Virus record (IMG/VR): IMGVR_UViG_3300037485_002668
Location: 35,245 to 99,244 of that record
DNA: 64,000 nt
Reading direction: 5' to 3' (one strand)
Source of the DNA: a virus
Shown here: piece after piece, positions 10,701 to 17,857 of the stretch
Layout: each line of letters begins with the position of its first letter
How positions within the stretch are numbered: the stretch's first letter is position 1
The notes under the pieces: generated by a model
Seen by the model: the letters and a program-made list of their open reading frames with translations, nothing else
Told to the model about the DNA's origin: nothing
Databases searched by the model: none
Made by a program: the position numbers and the translations under genes

Positions 10701-12904
10701 GGATTGACCATGCCTAATTTTTCATAAAGTTCATTCAGCTTATCGTTAATCTGTTTCTTAGCCGCAATATCATTCCCGTAAGCTGTGTATAACCGTTCAT
10801 AAGTTTGGACTTCCTTTTGAACTTCTGAAGATAATTTTATATTTGATTCTTTTAATAAATCCTGGGTGGAAGTCATCTTTTTTATCGGTTCAACGGTATC
10901 GCCGACTTTAGTTTTCAAATCATTTATTTGCGCCGTCAATTGGTTGTAATCATACGTACCTTTTTGAACCTTGTCACGCGCGACTTCTAAAGTAGTTATT
11001 TTATCCCGTAAAGATTTTTCAGATTGAATACCAGCGTCGGCTAATGCTTTTTCAGCGCCCGTAAGCTGGTCAATTTCCTTTCGCATCGCTTCGGCTTTAT
11101 CGGTAGCTTTTTTCAGGTCGGTAGCAAAAGCGCCTGCATTACCCATGGCCACGCCAAAACCGACTTTCATCGCCCGCAGCCAGGAGTTGCTCGGTTCAAT
11201 TTCCTTTTGAATCTGGTCTTCAATCTCTTTGAGTTGCGTTTTTAGACGTTCCGTTTCGATTTCACGAAACGCCCGTGCAATGCCTGCCAGACTCATTCCA
11301 TACTGGTCAACGTTGATACCAGACTCTTCTAATTTCTTGCGTAAAGCTTCCGTAGTTTCGGTATATGCCGCCGTCCCCTCTTTGGTAGATTCAAGTTTTT
11401 TACCGAGCGCCTCAACCGAATCTACGTTGTCGGAAGTAGCATCGATTTCAGCAAGCATCGCCTGGTATTGACGTTCAAGGGCAGCGCTAAAAATAGCATA
11501 GACCGCGACCACAGCTCCGACTCCAATTGCCAAAGAACCGAGACTTGCACCGGATTTCCCAAGTGCCTCATTTACTGGTGATAGTTTATCTTTTAAGCCA
11601 TCAAAAGCTTCTTTCAACACGTCGACTGTTGCTTTGCCGGTTTCCCATGCTTTTTTAAAAAACTGAATTCCACCGGTTAATGCCACTATACTTCCAACTG
11701 ATATTGCAACTGCTTTTAAGGCTGCGGGATGTTCATTAATAATAGTAAGGGTTTTGTTAATTGCAGGTAAAAATTGACTGCCGAGAGTTATGGCCAGGTC
11801 ATTGACAATTACTTTTAACCGATTGAATTGAGCTGTGGTAGTTGCGCTTCGTACCGCGAATTCAGCGGCTAAAGAGGAATTTTCAGAATAAGAGGTAGCA
11901 CTATCATCTAAAGCTTTTTTGAATAAGTCAACCGATCCGGCACCCTTAAGAAGTGTTTGGCTAAGGCCGGCACCAGTATATCCAAGCTTATCTAAGGCGA
12001 CCATGCTGTCTTTACCCGATGCCTTTAAACCCTCAAGAAAAGTTATAATAGTACCAGCAGCGTCTTTTTCAAATGCTCTTTTAAATTCAGCACCCGTCAT
12101 TGTACCAGCAGCGGATGCCTTGCCGGCAACATTCGCAAGTTCCTCCAACTTGGCGCCGCCTTTGGCTACGGCAAGGGACATATCCATAACCAATTTTGAA
12201 AAAGCGGTGCCGCCTAATTCAGCATTCATCCCCGTACTGGCAAGTGACGCTGAAATTGCCAAAATTTGTTGTTGTGTAATCCCTGCCTGAGCGCCAGCGC
12301 CAGCAAGACGGCCGGCAAAGTTCATGATTTCGCCTTCGCCGGCGGCCGATGCCGCTCCCAACGTATTAACCGCCGATCCGATTCGACTTATTTGTTCCGC
12401 CGCTGACATGCCCGCCGGTGCGACCCCACGGGTAACGTTAACAAACCGCGCCATAGATTCGGAAGCCTCCTCTACGGACATATCGGTAGTTACGCCCAGC
12501 ATGGAAACGGTTTTGGTAAAGCCTAATAAATCCGAATTGGCGATACCTAGCTGACCGCCGATTTCAGCGATCCGGTTTAATTCGTTGACAGAAGTTCCCG
12601 ATTCAATTGCCAGTGAACGCAAACCATCCTGGAGTTTTTGACCGGCATCAGTTAATTTACCGGTGGAATCCCGTACCCCGTCAACTGTTTTAGCGACCCC
12701 AGCGAAAGATTCCTCAAATTTAGCGGCGGCTAAAATACTGCCGGTAATAGCTCCAGCCGTAGCAAGCATAGCCACGTTTAACACGGTATTTAAAGTTTGG
12801 GCGGTTTTGGAAGTATTGTCCTGAACCTTTTTTAATCCAGAAGAAAAAGTATCGGTTCCTTCCAGGCTTATGCGTGCAACGATATCGGTAACGCCACCAA
12901 ACAT
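4700..12904 (-). CDS. Tail tape measure protein, very long
   Basis: 2,734 residues, the largest gene here. Residues ~30-400 match TP901-type tape measure proteins (KFEESFAGVAKTVDGVRD, long Ala/Gly-rich helices). Hydrophobic segments follow near residues 395-415 and 455-475. The middle is coiled coil and contains about eight copies of an ~85-110-residue unit centred on NNQALLATLDPxSQAYKDL. The C terminus has further coiled coil, then a PPPTPPP linker and a globular end. The protein sets tail length and is injected with DNA; at roughly 0.15 nm per residue it implies a tail near 400 nm. AAGGA precedes ATG 12904. Confidence 0.95.
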   Translation of the reverse strand: MFGGVTDIVARISLEGTDTFSSGLKKVQDNTSKTAQTLNTVLNVAMLATAGAITGSILAAAKFEESFAGVAKTVDGVRDSTGKLTDAGQKLQDGLRSLAIESGTSVNELNRIAEIGGQLGIANSDLLGFTKTVSMLGVTTDMSVEEASESMARFVNVTRGVAPAGMSAAEQISRIGSAVNTLGAASAAGEGEIMNFAGRLAGAGAQAGITQQQILAISASLASTGMNAELGGTAFSKLVMDMSLAVAKGGAKLEELANVAGKASAAGTMTGAEFKRAFEKDAAGTIITFLEGLKASGKDSMVALDKLGYTGAGLSQTLLKGAGSVDLFKKALDDSATSYSENSSLAAEFAVRSATTTAQFNRLKVIVNDLAITLGSQFLPAINKTLTIINEHPAALKAVAISVGSIVALTGGIQFFKKAWETGKATVDVLKEAFDGLKDKLSPVNEALGKSGASLGSLAIGVGAVVAVYAIFSAALERQYQAMLAEIDATSDNVDSVEALGKKLESTKEGTAAYTETTEALRKKLEESGINVDQYGMSLAGIARAFREIETERLKTQLKEIEDQIQKEIEPSNSWLRAMKVGFGVAMGNAGAFATDLKKATDKAEAMRKEIDQLTGAEKALADAGIQSEKSLRDKITTLEVARDKVQKGTYDYNQLTAQINDLKTKVGDTVEPIKKMTSTQDLLKESNIKLSSEVQKEVQTYERLYTAYGNDIAAKKQINDKLNELYEKLGMVNPHLSKQELLIKGLSDAGVDLLENNTKQIDKFSALSDQVEKGSGYYDQLTKKIKETIDKVVDTNAPIEKQISQLQDVRSKLVEGSTGYQMVEDRIVSLMEEMDRSNSAIDAQKTGLQMLTDAGIELTSSVREQIANQAALIPVAKELGDAYGEKQLLGNIKSLYEKIGDTKGWEAFVAQAGISQEQVEGLSQKSEKGAKDWTEYAGQIGDVAKKFLGLGDTGSKAVDLLTSTVTGFLKGGLDPVSLGLQAASLLMDVLGGSAEKTGITVNDMKDSLGDLGTQITTLDELVNNLANDFESKLLTSLNNTNQAFLVMVTIGANMKNMGEGFKDLGEKIQKEFTDKLKNNTAELERLTRAFTFDNSFTKATEDLQYLIDVAAKNQEQFGKADWGQKGLADLINENVQGNLRLLATMDPTSDAYKKMTIQVWEAQATMAVLRGEVSSTEQWFENLAIRVEGTGDEMLAANYASERATEGQKTFADSIQESIEKLGGLTTALADAVKSQITDLGSLADKAIEMKNYYGDIKFPQMTADLEAAIAGNQAVLATLDPASQAYKDLADNIFKAQYALAVMNGYQGEFNSWLLANNLQLNNTGEVIEKAKSAQEKFNEAMDAAGVETQASVLKQVQSWTLLAAQLDVNSYEYRQLYDKIGQALSKLVDSNAPIDEQIKQWYALATTMQIGSAEYQVATENINSLIQKLTASDTPLADQIKMLEGVAANLSKDSIEYENVMMAIDQLREKLSQSNVQLTEHQELLKKLSELGIETTDGVMEQINAYSELLPKLQAGSYEYQQVMDKLDGLYGKLLDSSAPLREQISGLEALRDSGVLSGDALVWVTAKLAELNEGMQKQKIAQDAEKMGEEFEKAGRKLLSGDWLSAFEKSQKGMTDLADNAVQLRAKFGDIKFPSMERDLQAAIIDNKGLLATLDPTSVAYRELQDSIWKSEAALAVLRGEVGSIDEYFTKYNITLSTTKTVLDAMANGAEATFAALHELAANFLESIDITGLTSELSSAFDSSRQGLGSLADELLRVKEYFNMPTGEMEQALAQAIADNQALLGTLNPTSQAYRDLQDEIWKAQAALAVARGEVASIDEYLRLHNITLNNTTAAVQTFQEQFVDAFQLGIGLTEELGNQFKDTVKGLGDLADRALEMKKYFGDIEFPQMTADLEAAIANNQALLATLDPTSQAYKDLSDNIYKAQYALAVMNGFQGTLNEWLIANNLALNNAAEPLQTLIDQLLAATAATGGLTAELADAVTSQITGLGSLADKALELKNYYGNIKFPQMTADLEAAIANNQALLATLDPQSQAYRDLADNIYKAQYALAVMNGFQGDFNQWLLNNNLHLNNQAAQIETLADQFKAAVESTTGITAELGAAFDSSLTGLTSMAEEAIRLKKYFGEMPNMTIETDLLNTIQQNQALLATLDPQSQAYRDMADAIMQAQYAVAVLNGYQGTLNEWLLENNLALNNAAEPLQTLVEQLLAATAATGGLTTELADAVTSQITGLGSLAEKALELKNYYGNIQFPQMTADLQAAIADNQALLATLDPQSQAYKDLTDNIYKAQYALAVMNGYQGTLNEWLIANNLQLNSMAADLKNKVEAAITDLNKTIADLEKEKISLEVEFNANREKIEFQIMDIQKSITDKLKEKSLLTHAFEIDRAKITSNVKSLNEILARMGSNTPPNLYEIQKLLEGISGQTHALVINWGEMLDTLFADYDQFSTDFDTATKALDKLTYFKIDFNTTGADEQINAMIFRMQDFLATLDPNSQAYKDMAAQLEELKKKFTDAGGVLDENAAKDAVKQEAIDQIEALKKKLDELYTTYNNKQLEIDLEITEFENQLKKLEDDLNTLIDTYNQKKIEIDLDLTKAYAQLQALMEWLAAANNGTPPPTPPPLHTGGFGYDVTAHTGLIAADEVIAKLKRNEVVIPEGVVSKYPEPNWRQFISTGDPNVFPNAKPATSNVDLNFDVIVHSGDPSAWVEFKKKSERWYRDRSKNITTVTSFGRS
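5380..9540 (-). repeat. Protein-level tandem repeats within tape measure gene
   Basis: At least seven well-conserved units (centres around 6080, 6440, 6800, 7160, 7540, 7930, 9070) plus divergent copies near 5420 and 9460 share the motif ALLATLDPxSQAYKDLxDxIxKAQxALAV. Several also share FPQMTADLEAAIANNQ and LNEWLIANNLxLNN. DNA identity is clearly lower than protein similarity, so the duplications are old or under purifying selection. Confidence 0.85.
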
Positions 12905-12931
12905 GCGGATCCTTGTGTCAATAATAAGATA

Positions 12932-13444
12932 TTACGGTAAGCTGAATGGCGGTAACGATGGCGGGGAATCGTTGGCAGCTTGTTTTCTTAAAAGAGCATT
13001 CCACTTTTCAAGTCCCGAATATAACGAACTATGCAAGCGTTTGTGCTGAAGACTTTTCATAATTACCAAATTTTCGGGGTCGTTATTGTTCCTGTCGCCA
13101 TCAATATGATGAACATGTTCGTCGGGTAATAATTTTTTTTGGAAATAATCTTCCGCGACACGGCGATAACCAACCGGGTCGTCACTTTTAATAAAAGTTT
13201 CATCTGAAGACAGAATAAGCCGATAAAAATAATTCTTATCGATTTCATGGTTATTATTGACGGCAGCGCCTATTTTGTTGACAATTTCGATAAACGTTTC
13301 CGGGTCGTCCCGAAAGTCGATATAAAAACGGCAATCATCGGCAGCAATAATCTTTGAAGCTTCGTCGGCAATGTCTGGTAAATTGAAAGCCGGATTAGTT
13401 TCAAAGATGTTAAAATCGATATTCGGTAATTCCAAATCAGTCAT
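12932..13444 (-). CDS. HNH homing endonuclease-like protein
   Basis: 170 residues. The C-terminal half contains HVHHIDGDRNNNDPENL followed by QHKRLHS, the beta-beta-alpha HNH nuclease core with the His pair and downstream Asn/His. It sits between the tail-assembly chaperone and the tape measure gene, where a free-standing nuclease is out of place, and hairpin element 3 lies immediately before it. It is probably a mobile homing-type nuclease. Confidence 0.85.
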   Translation of the reverse strand: MTDLELPNIDFNIFETNPAFNLPDIADEASKIIAADDCRFYIDFRDDPETFIEIVNKIGAAVNNNHEIDKNYFYRLILSSDETFIKSDDPVGYRRVAEDYFQKKLLPDEHVHHIDGDRNNNDPENLVIMKSLQHKRLHSSLYSGLEKWNALLRKQAANDSPPSLPPFSLP

Positions 13445-13450
13445 TTTTTG

Positions 13451-13487
13451 TCTGTCAATCAGTTAACCCCGCGGGCGAGCCGCGGGG
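13451..13487 (-). repeat. Dispersed hairpin element 3
   Basis: Perfect stem CCCCGCGG/CCGCGGGG, loop GCGAG, flank tctgtcaatcag. It is the only copy between the tape measure gene and the capsid region, and it borders the HNH gene. Confidence 0.9.
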
Positions 13488-13490
13488 GGA

Positions 13491-13904
13491 TCAGGTTACT
13501 TTGAAATTCGGGGGGACTTCGTGCCAGACCGTGTTATCCTGGGGAAGTCCTGTGGAACGATTTTCGTCCTGAAATTGGATTAAGGGGGGAGGATTGCGCA
13601 CGCCCTGGAGGTGCGCCATGCGAGCACCGAGCGCGTTCACGTAGTTCGCAAACAGTTTCGGATAATGTTTCAGCAACGTATCCAGCAACGATTCAAACAT
13701 CAATTCCGAAGGGTTGCGATTGGGTAACGCATTGATCATAAATTCACGGCGCAGCGGGTCGGCTAAATCACGGTCCAGGTCGGGATCAAACATCCCCTTA
13801 TAATGCCAACGCTGAGCGGCCAAATCGCGCAGAATTATTTCGTCGCGTTCGGTTCCGCTGAAGAGTTTTTTATTGCGTCCTTTTTCGCCTGGTATAAATC
13901 CCAA
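13491..13904 (-). CDS. Tail assembly chaperone, frameshift extension (gpGT-like)
   Basis: This reading frame overlaps the end of the 185-residue gene upstream by 70 nt in the -1 frame, just before the tape measure region. That is the standard arrangement of gpG/gpGT tail chaperones. An A_AAA_AAC heptamer lies in the overlap in the correct phase. Shifting there joins 176 upstream codons to 124 residues of this frame, giving a ~300-residue fusion. The apparent independent start (MGFIPGEKG) is probably not used. Confidence 0.75.
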   Translation of the reverse strand: MGFIPGEKGRNKKLFSGTERDEIILRDLAAQRWHYKGMFDPDLDRDLADPLRREFMINALPNRNPSELMFESLLDTLLKHYPKLFANYVNALGARMAHLQGVRNPPPLIQFQDENRSTGLPQDNTVWHEVPPNFKVT

Positions 13905-14392
13905 AGCTTGGTATATTGCGACAGCAATAAATTACTCAATTCCATATCGGTTTTAACCCAGGCTTCCACCTCGGCCAAATCCTGGCGGCTGGGGAATAAC
14001 GGCTGGTCTTCCATGGTTTTCAAAAAACGGGGAATAATTTTCTGCATGGAAACCAACATCGACATATTTTCCGCGATTTGTTCCGCCCGATTTACGGGCT
14101 TGGACTTTTCCATATTCTCACGGGATTTTGCATCCGTGATGCGTTCGAGCCGTTGCCGCCATTCCTTTTCATTCACCGGCACGTCTTCGAAACCCTCGGC
14201 GCAGGCCAGGGCGTATTCACGTTCCCGAACATAGGTTTGTTCGCGTAAAATGTCGGTCATATCCAGACCTGAAATTTTGACCGGCACGGATTTATCGTTA
14301 CCCGATTCATCTTTACCGAGCGGCCAGTCGAAAATAACTTCAATTTTTTTTTGTTGCTGCGCGTCGCGAATTAATTGCAGGGTGGTACTCAT
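13835..14392 (-). CDS. Tail assembly chaperone (gpG-like)
   Basis: 185 residues, acidic and helical, overlapping the preceding gene by 4 nt (ATGA). It binds the tape measure protein during tail assembly if the gpG analogy holds. The identity is inferred from position before the tape measure gene and from the overlapping -1 frame with slippery heptamer at 13865-13871; sequence similarity to lambda gpG was not checked. Confidence 0.7.
   Translation of the reverse strand: MSTTLQLIRDAQQQKKIEVIFDWPLGKDESGNDKSVPVKISGLDMTDILREQTYVREREYALACAEGFEDVPVNEKEWRQRLERITDAKSRENMEKSKPVNRAEQIAENMSMLVSMQKIIPRFLKTMEDQPLFPSRQDLAEVEAWVKTDMELSNLLLSQYTKLWDLYQAKKDAIKNSSAEPNATK
13865..13871 (-). promoter_or_regulatory. 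Programmed -1 frameshift slippery site A_AAA_AAC
   Basis: On the minus strand the zero-frame codons ATA-AAA-AAC contain the canonical X_XXY_YYZ heptamer A AAA AAC. The -1 frame stays open to 13491, whereas the zero frame stops at 13835. Confidence 0.75.
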
Positions 14393-14748
14393 GATACAGT
14401 TTCCTTTGGTTTGGGGGTGTCTTGTTTTTCAGTTGTTTCTGGTTCATGTTTTGGCGTTTGGCCAGTGGGTTTAATTTCATTTCTGGCGATACTGAGCATT
14501 TTGTTACGATAGTACTGATAATTCAGCTCAAAAATAGCGAAGGCGGCTTCTTTGATAGGAGTGCCATCCTTAGCAGTCAAAATAATATGCAATTGAGACT
14601 CGGTAGGCAAAGAAGCGCCTTCGTATAATGCAATCGCCGTCCCTTTATGGTCGCGCGTAAACGAAGTAGGCTCAATTCCCAGCAGCGTTTTCACCGCGGC
14701 GATATAATGGAAATCGGTTTCGGGAATACTATTTTTTCCGTAATTCAT
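14389..14748 (-). CDS. Tail-region protein, unknown
   Basis: 119 residues. The C-terminal ~25 residues are Pro/Thr/Lys/Glu-rich and probably disordered. It lies between the major tail protein and the chaperone, overlapping the latter by 4 nt, so it may be a chaperone or tail accessory protein. No family recognised. Confidence 0.65.
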   Translation of the reverse strand: MNYGKNSIPETDFHYIAAVKTLLGIEPTSFTRDHKGTAIALYEGASLPTESQLHIILTAKDGTPIKEAAFAIFELNYQYYRNKMLSIARNEIKPTGQTPKHEPETTEKQDTPKPKETVS

Positions 14749-14789
14749 TTTTTTTGCTTTCTGTTTGTTTTTAAAAAGTCAGTTAGTTT

Positions 14790-15578
14790 TTAGGTATGCA
14801 GTTTCGGATAAAATACCTGCACTTCAGACGCGGCTTCGGGGGCGGTGGTAATGGTTAAAGTCGTGCCTGTTACCGAAGCGCCTGATTTAATAAAGGTACC
14901 GGTATCTTCCGTGCTTAATTTTTTCTTCAGACTGGCCAGCTTGGTATAATCGAACTGGGTATTATACAGCGCGGCGCTAACGCAAGCCACCGGGGTGGAA
15001 CTTAAGGTAAACGTGGTGGTGCTGCCAGAACCCGTGTATTTATCGTAAACCATTTCATAACCGGTCTTTAAAATCCAGGGTTTGGATTCGGTATAGAATG
15101 GAATTACGAAATCGGCGGTATCCAGCGGATGATCCACGGCCGGGGATTGAATGACCAGGTCTTCAAAAACCACCGTGTATAAATGGGTCAGGTTGTCGAA
15201 ATCCCGAACGATACATTCCAGGTGGATTTGCGGTAATTCATTATCGACCAGGAGGTTCAGACCGTAAGTGGTGGAAGTGCTAATGCCGAATAACTGCGCC
15301 AGCACGTCCAGCGACTTGCCTTGGTAACAGGTAAACGAACCCGTCCACAAGGGACCGCGTTTGTAACGTCGGGAACGGTCGCCGCCGCCCTGGTGGAACA
15401 ATTGGGCTTCGGACTGAAATGACGGGGCGCCGATATTGATATTCAGGATATAGCTCAAATTCGTCCAGACGACCGGGGCCAGCACGGACGCCTCCACGCG
15501 GACAAAGCGGTTTAACGTAAATTTATGACTTGGCTGTGCCGATTGTGGGACAATCGATAATTGATCAGTAGTTGCCAT
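14790..15578 (-). CDS. Major tail protein
   Basis: 262 residues, beta-rich (VSAALYNTQFDYTK, SGASVTGTTLTITT). It lies between the tail completion protein and the chaperones, the conserved slot of the tail-tube subunit in long-tailed phages. Ends with an immunoglobulin-like beta segment. The role is assigned mainly from gene order. Confidence 0.7.
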   Translation of the reverse strand: MATTDQLSIVPQSAQPSHKFTLNRFVRVEASVLAPVVWTNLSYILNINIGAPSFQSEAQLFHQGGGDRSRRYKRGPLWTGSFTCYQGKSLDVLAQLFGISTSTTYGLNLLVDNELPQIHLECIVRDFDNLTHLYTVVFEDLVIQSPAVDHPLDTADFVIPFYTESKPWILKTGYEMVYDKYTGSGSTTTFTLSSTPVACVSAALYNTQFDYTKLASLKKKLSTEDTGTFIKSGASVTGTTLTITTAPEAASEVQVFYPKLHT

Positions 15579-15590
15579 TTAAAAATTCTC

Positions 15591-16079
15591 CTAAGTTAAG
15601 AGATTGAGATCAAATTCAAGGCGGAACTGTTTGGTAGTTGAATCTTTGGTAATCCAGCGCGGGCCGGTCAAATTTTGCATCCGAATCCCTTGCGCAATCA
15701 AAGACGTATTGGTATAAGCAGTTCCGTAGTAATTTATATTGTATTTTATGCCATATAATGTTTGTGGATTGGTAAATGTCGTAATAATTGAATTTGAAAT
15801 CATGGCAATTTCGTTAATACCGCCACATTTATTTTCGTCCCAGCAACCCAGCGTGACCGACCACCAATGACCGGCCAGGCCCGCCTGATTTTCACGGGCC
15901 GCGCCCATGCGATAGGGCGGTTCGATATAAATTAACGGTTTCGCAATGGAAAAATATTGCGTTTCCGGGTAACCTTCAATCGGTTGCCAGCGTGACCAGG
16001 GGGCAGACGCGGTTAACTTTTCAAACAGCCGCAGCAGGTTCAACTGGGTATCGAGAATTTCATAACCGGAACGAATCAT
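15591..16079 (-). CDS. Tail completion/terminator-like protein
   Basis: 162 residues, overlapping the preceding gene by 4 nt. Size, position between the gp10-like neck protein and the major tail protein, and the mixed alpha/beta N terminus fit tail terminator proteins of the lambda gpU/HK97 type. No diagnostic motif seen, so the call is positional. Confidence 0.55.
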   Translation of the reverse strand: MIRSGYEILDTQLNLLRLFEKLTASAPWSRWQPIEGYPETQYFSIAKPLIYIEPPYRMGAARENQAGLAGHWWSVTLGCWDENKCGGINEIAMISNSIITTFTNPQTLYGIKYNINYYGTAYTNTSLIAQGIRMQNLTGPRWITKDSTTKQFRLEFDLNLLT

Positions 16080-16528
16080 GGATTAGCCCCTGGGTTAACG
16101 GGCTGACCCTGGAAAATTTTGTTCAGCGTATTGGTCCAGGTCGTCAGCACGTGATCCTTTACATCCCGGACTGAGTCGACAATAAAACGACGCGGCTGAA
16201 TGCCTTTCAAGCCTTCGTGAACATCGACATTATGCGGCGCAATGCTCCCCTTACTGGACACTGTCCATTCCGAGGCACTGATACGCTCCTTTTTAATCGA
16301 ATTCACCAACATGAAACGGCGGCGGGGGATTGGAATTTGGCCAATCCGGGGATCATCCCGGCCCGACACTTTCGGATCAATTGCGGGGCCGGTGACGAAT
16401 TGCAGGACTTTATCCTTGACCACCTGAGCGCCCCAATTGACCAAAGACGCCTGGACGACGGGCAAATTTTTCCGTAACAAGTCCAGACGTTCCTGCCATG
16501 AGCGGGTATCAAAAGACGGGTCAGGCAT
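16076..16528 (-). CDS. HK97 gp10-like neck/minor tail protein
   Basis: 150 residues. A helical N terminus with an amphipathic segment, RRRFMLVNSIKKE in the middle and PHNVDVHEGLKGIQPRRFIVDS near the C terminus match the look of HK97 gp10-type proteins, which normally carry G(T)xxxPxRPF-like ends. It joins head and tail. Overlaps both neighbours by a few bases. Confidence 0.65.
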   Translation of the reverse strand: MPDPSFDTRSWQERLDLLRKNLPVVQASLVNWGAQVVKDKVLQFVTGPAIDPKVSGRDDPRIGQIPIPRRRFMLVNSIKKERISASEWTVSSKGSIAPHNVDVHEGLKGIQPRRFIVDSVRDVKDHVLTTWTNTLNKIFQGQPVNPGANP

Positions 16529-17015
16529 ATTTAATCATTCCTACAATTTGGGCGGCTAACGAATTGGCGAGACGCAAGTCCAACACTCTTTTGATACGAT
16601 AATTGGAACTATTGTACGCCACGTAAACCGTCCGTTCGTCATCCACATAACCAGACAGATCTACAAACACGCCGCTGGTATTACATGTGCCATTTAAAAT
16701 CAATTCATATTTTAGAAATTCACCAATCGATTCCTGCTTGTACAAAAAATTACTGATCATCGATTTTTCGTAAACAGAAATTGCGGGGTCATGAAAAAAT
16801 GCTTTAATGGCGGTGGTGGTAGTCGTGGCGGCAATTTTCCCCGTGCCCAGGCAATCTTCAGCCAACGGAAACAGGCGATGATATTCCGGGTCGTAACGGG
16901 GAAAACTGGTGTTCTGACTGCGGTACGTCATGCAAGGGCAGGTCGTACCGGTTTTTACCACCAGATTTGCGCTGGCGCCGTAGTTCAATAAAAATTCGAT
17001 CCATCGGGTTTGCAT
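16521..17015 (-). CDS. Head closure/connector-type protein
   Basis: 164 residues from ATG 17015; a GTG at 17030 would extend it into the previous gene. Contains a Cys pair (TTCPCM) and an N-terminal helix. It lies between the gp6-like adaptor and the gp10-like protein, the usual place of the head-tail stopper. Function inferred from position only. Confidence 0.5.
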   Translation of the reverse strand: MQTRWIEFLLNYGASANLVVKTGTTCPCMTYRSQNTSFPRYDPEYHRLFPLAEDCLGTGKIAATTTTTAIKAFFHDPAISVYEKSMISNFLYKQESIGEFLKYELILNGTCNTSGVFVDLSGYVDDERTVYVAYNSSNYRIKRVLDLRLANSLAAQIVGMIKYA

Positions 17016-17020
17016 GGTGA

Positions 17021-17488
17021 TTACGCCCACAACGAATAATTGGTGGTGGAATAATCGATTTGAGTCGAATCATAACCATCGGGTTCGTAATCACTGCCGC
17101 CCGAAAACGAAATATAACAACGGGAAAGCTTTACCCCGGCGGCGGATAAATCGTCTAAAATTTCCTTTTCAATCTCTTCGATTAAAGCTACGCGATCCTT
17201 CACGGAGACGGTAATCGGATTGAACGGACCAATTAAAAACAGACTTTCTTCGGGCGCATACGCCAACACACGCGCGGCGCAGATACCAATTTCCGCGGCG
17301 TCAATTAAAACCTGCTGATACGCGGCGAGACTGGCGTAAGTTACCGAACCACGCGCGAGCCAGGAATCCGTCTTGGCCTCAGCGTAGGGGATATATGCCT
17401 TTGAATTCAGCGTGGTATCATCGAGCTGCGTGGTGTTCAGCTTGCGTAATCGCTGCCGAACTTCCGTCGGGGTAATGCGATAAGCCAT
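17021..17488 (-). CDS. Head-tail adaptor (gp6-like)
   Basis: 155 residues, mostly helical in the first two thirds (EEIEKEILDDL), then a Ser/Tyr/Asp-rich tail ending SLWA. It shares one base with the preceding gene. Location after capsid genes and the helical design fit gp6/gp15-type head-tail connectors. Confidence 0.55.
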   Translation of the reverse strand: MAYRITPTEVRQRLRKLNTTQLDDTTLNSKAYIPYAEAKTDSWLARGSVTYASLAAYQQVLIDAAEIGICAARVLAYAPEESLFLIGPFNPITVSVKDRVALIEEIEKEILDDLSAAGVKLSRCYISFSGGSDYEPDGYDSTQIDYSTTNYSLWA

Positions 17489-17790
17489 TACACTTCATTC
17501 TCTAAATTTTCAGTTTGTTTCCGACCGCGGCCAGGCTTGACGGGGGGACTCGTGGTATTAGGCATCCCGGCCAGCGATTCCGTGATGGATTGAAGCTCAT
17601 CATTTTCCGCATAGCGCAGGATTTTGGCCACGATTAACCCATTCCAGAACTGAGTGGCCGGGACTTCATAAACCCGTTTCGGATTTTCCTTAAATTGTTT
17701 TTCGGAAATATCCAGCACAAATTCATTTTCAACATCGTAGCGGAACGTCCATTCCAACGCCACAACGCGCATTTTCGTAGGTGTTTTCAT
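17488..17790 (-). CDS. Small head-region protein, unknown
   Basis: 100 residues. Hydrophobic beta-strand pattern up to residue 75, then a basic, Pro-rich tail (PPVKPGRGRKQ) likely disordered. It lies downstream of the capsid gene after a terminator-like hairpin and overlaps the connector gene by one base. No family recognised. Confidence 0.6.
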   Translation of the reverse strand: MKTPTKMRVVALEWTFRYDVENEFVLDISEKQFKENPKRVYEVPATQFWNGLIVAKILRYAENDELQSITESLAGMPNTTSPPVKPGRGRKQTENLENEV

Positions 17791-17833
17791 AAAAAACCTT
17801 TTTTTTTAGTGTTAAAATAAAGTTAAAATAAAT

Positions 17834-17849
17834 GCGGGCCGGAGCCCGC
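17834..17849 (-). terminator. Intrinsic terminator/attenuator after capsid gene
   Basis: 6-bp GC hairpin GCGGGC-CGGA-GCCCGC, followed on the minus strand by the T/A-rich run ATTTATTTTAAC. It would reduce transcription after the highly expressed capsid gene. Confidence 0.6.
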
Positions 17850-17857
17850 GGATTCGA

